Shown here: piece by piece, positions 1 to 4,508 of the stretch
How the letters are laid out: the number at the start of each line of letters is the position of its first letter
How positions within the stretch are numbered: position 1 is the stretch's first letter
DNA from: DUNY01 sp964520055
GTDB taxonomy: Bacteria > Bacillota > Thermosediminibacteria > Thermosediminibacterales > Tepidanaerobacteraceae
Direction of reading: 5' to 3'
Length of the DNA: 8,884 nt
Assembly (NCBI GenBank): GCA_964520055.1
Contig: CAZFME010000093.1
Location: 1 to 8,884, forward strand
Translations under genes and position numbers: made by a program
The notes under the pieces: model-generated
Seen by the model: only the letters and a program-made list of their open reading frames with translations
The model's database searches: none
Told to the model about the DNA's origin: nothing

Positions 1-98
1 AGTTTTATGTTAAGAAAAGAATCGAAAATGGTATCAAAGAAATTGAAGATGGTGAAATTGTTACACACGAGGAAGTCAAAAAAAGGCTACTATCATGA
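1..98 (+). CDS. C-terminal end of a type II antitoxin (5' end outside window)
   Basis: The frame that starts at base 3 runs open to TGA at 96-98 and reads ...RIENGIKEIEDGEIVTHE..., ending KKRLLS. A short, charged tail of the form 'GI.EIE.GE.VTHEEVK.RL' is typical of the C-termini of small antitoxins paired with RelE/ParE toxins, where this part wraps the toxin. Only 31 residues are visible, so the DNA-binding N-terminal domain and the antitoxin family (RelB, Phd or ParD type) cannot be told. The stop overlaps the start of the next gene in ATGA (95-98), the usual translational coupling in such operons. In type II modules the antitoxin, alone and with toxin, normally represses its own promoter, which here lies outside the window. 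Confidence 0.7.
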   Translation, partial: FYVKKRIENGIKEIEDGEIVTHEEVKKRLLS

Positions 99-402
99 AA
101 ATAATATGGACCAAATCTGCTGTTTCTAGCTTAGAAAATATTAAGAACTATATTGCTCTGGAATCCGAATATTATGCTATTGATTTGATAGAAAAAATCA
201 TTTCCGCGGTAGAAAAGTTAAGCAACTTTCCCAGATTAGGTAGACAAGTTGCTGAAGCAAAGAGTGAAGATGTTCGGGAGATATTTACGGCAGTTACAGG
301 ATAATATATAAATCTGATAAAGATACCGTTTATATTTTAGCTATTACTCACGGGGCTAGAAATATAAATAATTTAAGCCCCCGTCCTTGGGAAATTGTGT
401 AA
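95..402 (+). pseudogene. RelE/ParE-family toxin, broken by a one-base deletion
   Basis: From ATG 95 the frame reads MKIIWTKSAVSSLENIKNYI and continues to VREIF, then hits TAA at 302-304 after 69 codons. From base 286 the other frame continues the family pattern: YGSYRIIYKS, then DTVYILAITHGARN and a tail ending RPWEIV, with TAA at 400-402. Joining the two needs one extra T in the TTT at 284-286 and gives about 102 residues, the normal length for the family. The basic and aromatic residues after the break (R/Y of 'YGSYRIIY', R of 'HGAR') belong to the toxin core, so the 69-aa product should be inactive. Family toxins inhibit translation (RelE, mRNA cleavage) or gyrase (ParE); which one applies is not clear. 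No classic slippery heptamer is seen, so I favour real decay or a sequencing error over programmed frameshifting. Confidence 0.8.
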
Positions 403-404
403 AA

Positions 405-453
405 GGGAGTATCCAAACTTATTTTAAGTAATTTTGCGATACTCCCTTTTTTT
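405..453. terminator. Bidirectional intrinsic terminator
   Basis: GGGAGTATC (405-413) pairs perfectly with GATACTCCC (438-446) across a 24-nt loop. It is followed by T447-T453 on the plus strand and, read on the minus strand, by TTTT (404-401). It sits 3 nt after the toxin stop and 20 nt after the stop of the convergent MFS fragment, so it can serve both. Confidence 0.8.
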
Positions 454-473
454 ATTCTTTTCTAGATATAGGC

Positions 474-737
474 TCAATTTACACTGGCAAGTTTACTGGT
501 AACCCGATACAAAACACCAACTAACACCAGCAATATACCCGATACCAACAAAATCGAACCTATGGATACGATATCCGCCAGCGGGCCGAAAAACAGTACG
601 GCGATAGGCATAGCACTGCCTGTTACGATTTGCACTAGGGAAAACACTCGCCTCATCATGGCGGCTTCCACATTCTCCTGAATCAATACGGTTTGTGCAG
701 TGGCGATAACCGGCATGAATAATCCCTTAATACCCAT
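474..737 (-). pseudogene. C-terminal fragment of an MFS efflux transporter
   Basis: The 87 residues match the last part of a major facilitator transporter of the drug/macrolide efflux type: 'VLIQENVEAAMMRRVFSLVQIV' is the family's loop with the 'E.....GRVFSL.Q' pattern, followed by two membrane spans (about residues 36-56 and 58-80) and the usual 'FGPLADI' between them. Intact members have about 400 residues and 12 spans, so some 300 residues are missing. An in-frame TAA lies one codon before the ATG, and the frame begins only 9 nt after the stop of the GyrI-like gene, with no good ribosome binding site. I read it as a deletion remnant, not a working transporter. The original may have exported a compound sensed by a linked regulator, but that is conjecture. 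Confidence 0.75.
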
Positions 738-746
738 AATTTACTA

Positions 747-1240
747 TTACTTCTTCATAACAGGTATCCATATTTCGCTTTTAAAAGTTGGTGAATTTAC
801 ATCCATATTCTCGTTCCACAAGATTTCAGGACCTTCTGATAGTTCATAAGTTTGAGGATGGAAACCACTCGGAATAAATGCGTCCCCATATATCTTGAAG
901 TGTTTCGGGAAATGGACCTACTGATTCAAATACAGCCCAAGTAGAAGCGGAAACTTCAAGTTGTGCCATGTTATCCGGACATTCCTTAGTTGTTGCAACA
1001 TCTATATAATGGTCGAGTCCTCCCTTTTCTTCCATTTGCACTTCAGAAAAGTTAGTAGATGCTTGAATAAGTCCCAAGGGCTCAACATTATTAAGTTCTT
1101 TAAGTTTATTAATGGTTTCATGGTTTAAACTCTTCCACATAGAGGCGATTTCCGGATTAACTCCATCGAAAATTATAGGCACTCTTTTCTTGATTCCAAC
1201 TAATGCGAAATGCCCCTTTTTCTTCGATTCGATAATTCAT
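747..1240 (-). pseudogene. GyrI-like / AraC effector-binding domain protein with two one-base insertions
   Basis: Three frames together spell one GyrI-like small-molecule-binding protein. It starts at ATG 1240 (MNYRIEEKGAFRI), shifts at base 1201 (one extra base) into VGIKKRVPIIFDGVNPE..., runs through 'LEVSASTWAVFESVGPFPETLQDIWGRIYSEWFPSS', and shifts again near 849 (one extra base) into YELSEGPEILWNE and a final EIWIPVMKK, with TAA at 747-749. Removing both extra bases gives 163 residues, the normal size of a stand-alone domain. The 'F...GPFPE.LQ..W..I..EWFP' block and the 'EIWIPV' end are family hallmarks. Such domains bind drug-like ligands, as the C-terminal half of AraC/MerR-type regulators or alone. 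No HTH region is visible upstream. The longest open piece, 844-1182, would start from GTG inside the domain and is not a sound gene model. Confidence 0.82.
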
Positions 1241-1247
1241 TTCACTT

Positions 1248-1253
1248 CCTCCT
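1248..1253 (-). promoter_or_regulatory. Shine-Dalgarno site of the GyrI-like gene
   Basis: AGGAGG on the minus strand lies 7 nt before ATG 1240. It fixes the original start of the GyrI-like gene and shows that the domain was made as a stand-alone protein, upstream of the first frame change. Confidence 0.75.
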
Positions 1254-1305
1254 CTGTCTAAAATTCCCTGCTAAATCAGCCTCATGAATTTCCCAAAAAT
1301 TTATG

Positions 1306-2397
1306 TCATGCCTTATACTCATTCTCGAATTTTTCAAGGAATGCAACCAGTGCCTCAACGCCCTCCTTGGGCATAGCATTATAGATAGATGCACGTAAGC
1401 CGCCGGCGCTCCTATGCCCTTTCAGGTTGTCAAAACCAGCCGCTTTGGTTGCCGCAACGACTTTTGCATCAAGTTCTTCATCTCCCGTCACAAAGGTGAC
1501 ATTCATCAAGGAGCGGTATTCCTTTTCCACCGTGCCGTGAAACATTTTGCTATTGTCGAGAAAATCATATATAATCGCAGCCTTTTCTTCATTCCTTTTC
1601 TGCATAGCGGAAAGTCCGCCGCTTTTTTTAAGGTGTTTGAAAACTTTTCCACAAACGTATATGCTCCAACAGTTCGGCGTATTGTACAAGGAACCGCTCT
1701 TTGCGTGTATGTCGTAGCGCATATAGGTAGGCACTTTTTCGTCCAAATCTTCGCGGATAAGATCCTCTCGGAGAATCACAATTGCTACACCAGCCGGGCC
1801 AACATTCTTTTGCACCCCGCCAAAGATTAGGCCGTAGTCTGAGACATTGCAAGGTTTGGATAGAAACATTGACGACTGGTCTGCAACCAAAATCTTCCCC
1901 TTGGTGTTTGGAAGCTTTTGGAAGGTTGAGCCATGTATTGTTTCGTTTTCGCAGATGTAAACATAGTCGGCATTAGGATCGACAAGTAGATCCGAGCAAT
2001 CTGGAATATATGTGTAGTTTTTATCCTTACTGGTTGCAAGCAAGTTAGCTTTTCCGTATTTCTTAGCTTCCAAATAGGCTTTTTCTGACCATGCACCGGT
2101 TACGATATAGTCGGCAACACCGTTTTTCATAAGGTTCATGGGAATCATCGCAAACTGTAACGTGGCACCACCCTGAATGAACAATACCTTATAATTATCA
2201 GGAATGTTCATAAGTTCACGCAAATCCGCTTCGGCCTCGTCGATGATAGTTTGGTAAACCTCGGAGCGGTGTGACATTTCCATAACACTCATACCGCTTC
2301 CTCTGTAGTTTAACACTTCATTAGCAACCTCTTCAAGCACCGGGGTGGGCATAATGGCGGGGCCGGCAGAAAAATTATAAACTCTGTTGTAATCCAT
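1306..2397 (-). CDS. serC: Phosphoserine aminotransferase
   Basis: SerC moves the amino group of glutamate to 3-phosphohydroxypyruvate, giving 3-phosphoserine, the second step of serine synthesis; it can also act in the pyridoxal phosphate pathway. It is a cytosolic PLP enzyme of fold type I. The 363 residues match the usual ~360. Visible hallmarks are the N-terminal 'VYNFSAGPA', the 'MSHRS' segment (residues 41-45), 'IQGGATLQF' (74-82), 'VADQSSMFLS' (171-180) with the cofactor-facing Asp, the PLP lysine K197 in 'GGVQKNVGPAG', and the C-terminal 'GHRSAGGLRASIYNAMP' (327-343). ATG 2397 has GGAG 8 nt upstream. Unlike all minus-strand neighbours on both sides it has no lesion, which points to continued selection. 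The usual partner serA is not in the window. The possible next enzyme is the HAD-IB phosphatase at 3415. Confidence 0.97.
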   Translation of the reverse strand: MDYNRVYNFSAGPAIMPTPVLEEVANEVLNYRGSGMSVMEMSHRSEVYQTIIDEAEADLRELMNIPDNYKVLFIQGGATLQFAMIPMNLMKNGVADYIVTGAWSEKAYLEAKKYGKANLLATSKDKNYTYIPDCSDLLVDPNADYVYICENETIHGSTFQKLPNTKGKILVADQSSMFLSKPCNVSDYGLIFGGVQKNVGPAGVAIVILREDLIREDLDEKVPTYMRYDIHAKSGSLYNTPNCWSIYVCGKVFKHLKKSGGLSAMQKRNEEKAAIIYDFLDNSKMFHGTVEKEYRSLMNVTFVTGDEELDAKVVAATKAAGFDNLKGHRSAGGLRASIYNAMPKEGVEALVAFLEKFENEYKA

Positions 2398-2438
2398 TTA
2401 TAACACTCCAATCCTTTCTACTTTGTTTTACTCTCCTA

Positions 2439-2672
2439 TCAAACGTTGAAGTAGGCAACAAAATGTTTAGGAAATACTTTTCCAGCAACAGTAGTTGCCT
2501 CATAATAACCATCACCCGACGGGTCCGGCACAAGGCGTAATGTTGCCAGCGCAGCCGTCGTTTTGCCTCCACCGGTTTCTCCTACAAAGCTGACGATTTG
2601 CCTGTATTTCAGTTTTAAATTGATTCTAATGCTGCCCTTGTCTCATATCGGACCACGGGGTTTACAATTCCC
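2439..2672 (-). pseudogene. Fragment of a peptide/opine-type ABC transporter ATPase
   Basis: Two frames on the minus strand join into the start of an OppD/DppD-like ATPase. From about 2672 one frame reads VNPVVRYETRAALE; a one-base loss at about 2624 leads into INLKLKYRQIVSFVGETGGG, then KTTAALATLRLVPDPSG. 'GETGGGKTT' (2556-2582) is an intact Walker A, and 'LRLVPDP.G' after it is typical of the peptide-transport subfamily. After this the frame diverges (GYYEATTVAGKVFPKHF...) and stops at TGA 2439-2441. Q-loop, signature motif and Walker B are absent, so about 250 residues are lost and no ATPase can be made. The sequence following 'VPDPSG' is not recognised and may come from a deletion joint. 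The fragment ends 42 nt before serC on the same strand. Confidence 0.65.
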
Positions 2673-2818
2673 GGTTAATTGGTGGCCTTGAGAGCAAAAA
2701 CTTAGCTTGATATATTCTATAATGATTTTACTTTTCCCTCTTTTTTATGGTAAATAATTTTTAAGGTTTTTTTACTTTTTTTTCTTGACTAAAGGTTGCT
2801 GGTCTATGTCACATAATA

Positions 2819-3214
2819 TTACAGATACGCAACAAAAGATACTACGATACATTTATAGACAAAACTATGTTCATTTTTATATGATTTATATTCTTTAGGG
2901 GTTATGAATACCAGCGCCTCTGCGGCAATTGGGTAAAATTCAAGTTTTACACCTGCGTCCTCTGCTTGAACCAGAACGTCGGAAGAAGCATAAGGTACAA
3001 TTATCATATCCACTTCACGTCTATTAGCAATTTATATGACGGTACTGTTCTTGATGCTGTTTCGGGGAAATTTTCATTTTCATCACTTTGATACATAGCC
3101 TCATTGATTGCTCTAACTATCGAAATGGTTGATGTAGAACCATCAATTCTCGGGTAGTTTTGGTGCCTCTTTTATTTGGTAAATTCGCTTTATAGTAATA
3201 TACTTCTTCGGCAT
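2819..3214 (-). pseudogene. Frameshifted fragment of a PstS-like substrate-binding protein
   Basis: Three frames in sequence read like one PstS-type periplasmic-binding domain. From ATG 3214: MPKKYITIKRIYQIKEAPKL. At the GGG of 3152-3154 one extra base moves the frame into PRIDGSTSTISIVRAINEAM and on to SRTVPSYKLLI. At about 3022 one base is missing, and the third frame gives REVDMIIVPYASSDV..., then 'LEFYPIAAEALVFITPKE' (to 2891). 'PRIDGSTS' is the phosphate-binding signature of PstS-like proteins, and '.REVDMII' and 'PIAAEALVFI' are later conserved blocks. The last 23 residues (to TAA/stop at 2819) do not fit the family, and the C-terminal lobe is missing. No signal peptide or lipobox is seen. 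Intact members bind phosphate or another anion for a Pst-type importer; no pstCAB genes are nearby. Confidence 0.72.
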
Positions 3215-3321
3215 AGCCCTATTATACAGCAAAACTGATTCTTTAACTATCCACCCTTATTTTGCCTTCAGCTCGTTGTAATGTTTGTGTTTTGCATAAT
3301 TTTTGTAGTTTAACTTCTCGC

Positions 3322-3352
3322 TGGTGTCTTTTTCTGTTGAAATGATATAATA
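3322..3352 (+). promoter_or_regulatory. Extended -10 promoter for the HAD-IB gene
   Basis: TATAAT at 3346-3351 is preceded by TG at 3343-3344, a perfect extended -10. The -35 region near 3322-3328 is poor (TGGTGTC), as often seen when the -10 is extended. Transcription would begin near 3358, giving a leader of about 57 nt to ATG 3415. Confidence 0.65.
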
Positions 3353-3400
3353 TAGAAGAAATAAATTCTTTGTCAACAAACTCCTCAATGAATAATTTTT

Positions 3401-3406
3401 AGGAGG
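3401..3406 (+). promoter_or_regulatory. Shine-Dalgarno site deciding the HAD-IB start
   Basis: AGGAGG at 3401-3406, extended by TGA, lies 8 nt before ATG 3415. The in-frame GTG at 3406-3408 overlaps this site and so cannot be the start. Confidence 0.85.
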
Positions 3407-3414
3407 TGAAGTCT

Positions 3415-4155
3415 ATGGGGAGCATAGCTGCATTCTTTGATATTGACGGCACGCTCTTTAGAAATTCCCTTATGATTGAGCATTTCAAAAAACTGATTAA
3501 GTATGAGGTCATAGATCCTTCTCTTTGGTATGGTCATCTCAAGGATTCCTACTCTGAATGGGAAAAACGCTACGGGGATTTTGACGATTATATGGATGAA
3601 TTAGTAGAGGTCTATGTTAAGGAGCTTAAAGGAATAAATAAGGCCTACATAGAGTTTATTGCCAGCCAGGTAATAAATATAAATTGGGATAAAGTCTACA
3701 GGTATACTCGATCCAGGATACGATGGCATAAAGAGCAAGATCATATGATATTTTTTATATCTGGTGCTCCCGACTTTTTAGTGGAGAAGATGGCTGATAA
3801 ATATCAAGTTACAGCATATAAAGCCACCCAGTACATTGTAGATGAAAATAATAATTTCACCGGAGAAGTGGTCCGAATGTGGGATTCAGAGAATAAACAA
3901 AAGGCTATCAGCCAATTGGTGGATCGATTTGAAGTAGATCTGGATGGAAGTTATTCCTACGGGGATACAACCGGTGACCTGTCCATGTTAAAAATAGTCG
4001 GGCATCCTGTGGCCGTAAATCCCATCAAAAAGCTGCTGACGGCTATAAAGCAGGATAGGCAACTGTATGATAAAATGACGATAATTGTGGAAAGAAAAGA
4101 CCTTATATATAAATTAACTCCCGCAGTGGAGATTTTAGACCTAAGTTACAAATAA
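3415..4155 (+). CDS. HAD-superfamily subfamily IB hydrolase (phosphoserine phosphatase-like)
   Basis: The protein has 246 residues and all four HAD motifs: motif I 'FFDIDGTLF' with nucleophile D9 and acid/base D11; motif II 'FFISGAP' with S116; motif III lysine K161 or K163 in 'SENKQKAI'; and motif IV 'YGDTTGDLSML' with metal ligands D184 and D188. Between motifs I and II is a helical cap of ~100 residues, the C1 cap of subfamily IB, rich in aromatic and charged residues. HAD-IB enzymes remove phosphate from small molecules through an aspartyl-phosphate; the group includes SerB but also many enzymes of unknown substrate, so serB is not assigned. No signal peptide or membrane span is seen, so it should be cytosolic. 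Start 3415 is chosen because of the SD at 3401-3406. It is a single-gene unit, divergent from the serC side. Confidence 0.9.
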   Translation: MGSIAAFFDIDGTLFRNSLMIEHFKKLIKYEVIDPSLWYGHLKDSYSEWEKRYGDFDDYMDELVEVYVKELKGINKAYIEFIASQVININWDKVYRYTRSRIRWHKEQDHMIFFISGAPDFLVEKMADKYQVTAYKATQYIVDENNNFTGEVVRMWDSENKQKAISQLVDRFEVDLDGSYSYGDTTGDLSMLKIVGHPVAVNPIKKLLTAIKQDRQLYDKMTIIVERKDLIYKLTPAVEILDLSYK

Positions 4156-4186
4156 GGATTATGTTCTTATTTTCACGATTTGGTTT

Positions 4187-4342
4187 TTAAAAACATAAAA
4201 GCGATATTACATAATAAGGCATTCCACTTCTATAAGAACCTACAAAGTAATTAAAAAAACGCCCGAAAATAAATATAATTGGTAAAAGAACTAGTCGCAC
4301 TCTACCAAACCATCCTTGAACTTTTGCAACCTGTGGTTGCAT
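4187..4342 (-). CDS. Possible small membrane protein (51 aa), unrecognised
   Basis: Within the 353-base gap between the HAD gene and tex, the minus strand holds a frame from ATG 4342 to TAA 4187-4189. It begins MQPQVAKVQGWFGRVRLVLL, continues with PIIFIFGRFFNYFV and ends VISLLCF. A basic, amphipathic start followed by a hydrophobic stretch (about residues 16-34) and a second one at the end looks like a membrane peptide with positive-inside flanks. No Shine-Dalgarno site is seen before ATG 4342. Two more ATGs upstream in the same frame (at 4357 and 4366) are cut off by TAA 4346-4348. It may be a remnant of a longer membrane protein or chance. Otherwise the gap shows only the hairpin at 4325 and the tex promoter. 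Confidence 0.28.
   Translation of the reverse strand: MQPQVAKVQGWFGRVRLVLLPIIFIFGRFFNYFVGSYRSGMPYYVISLLCF
4325..4341. repeat. Small perfect inverted repeat
   Basis: TGCAACC (4325-4331) and GGTTGCA (4335-4341) form a 7-bp stem with a 3-nt loop. There is no clean T-run after it on the plus strand (ATATCTTATTTTG), so it is at best a weak terminator for the HAD gene 170 bases upstream. It overlaps the start of the possible minus-strand small ORF. Confidence 0.35.
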
Positions 4343-4448
4343 ATCTTATTTTGTCATTGCTGACATGTAAATTATACTTCATCAGGGACTTTTCGGCTAC
4401 TAAATAAGACAAATTCCTCCTTTCAAGCAGGAAAACACATGATAAATA

Positions 4449-4478
4449 TAAAATATATAAAAGATGTCAAGTATAATA
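4449..4478 (+). promoter_or_regulatory. Probable tex promoter
   Basis: TATAAT at 4472-4477 lies in an AT-rich stretch 31 bases before ATG 4509. No good -35 match is seen at 16-18 bp spacing. Transcription would start near 4484, giving a leader of about 25 nt that carries only the ribosome binding site. Confidence 0.45.
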
Positions 4479-4497
4479 ATGTAAAGTAGATTTATGC

Positions 4498-4503
4498 AGG
4501 AGG
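4498..4503 (+). promoter_or_regulatory. Shine-Dalgarno site deciding the tex start
   Basis: AGGAGG at 4498-4503 is 5 nt before ATG 4509. An in-frame ATG at 4494 lies upstream of and touching this site, has no SD of its own, and would add only MQEDN to the normal Tex N-terminus. Confidence 0.85.
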
Positions 4504-4508
4504 ATAAT

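Noticed and set aside
284..290. Programmed -1 frameshift in the toxin gene
   Set aside because: The ATATTTA context does not fit the X XXY YYZ slippery pattern and no obvious downstream stimulatory stem is seen.
1414..1830. 138-codon plus-strand open frame
   Set aside because: It is antisense to serC, whose protein matches its family along its whole length; no ribosome binding site or family pattern is seen.
2784..2813. Promoter-like TTGACT at 2784 with CATAAT downstream
   Set aside because: The spacing is about 21 bases, the -10 match is weak and no plus-strand gene follows.
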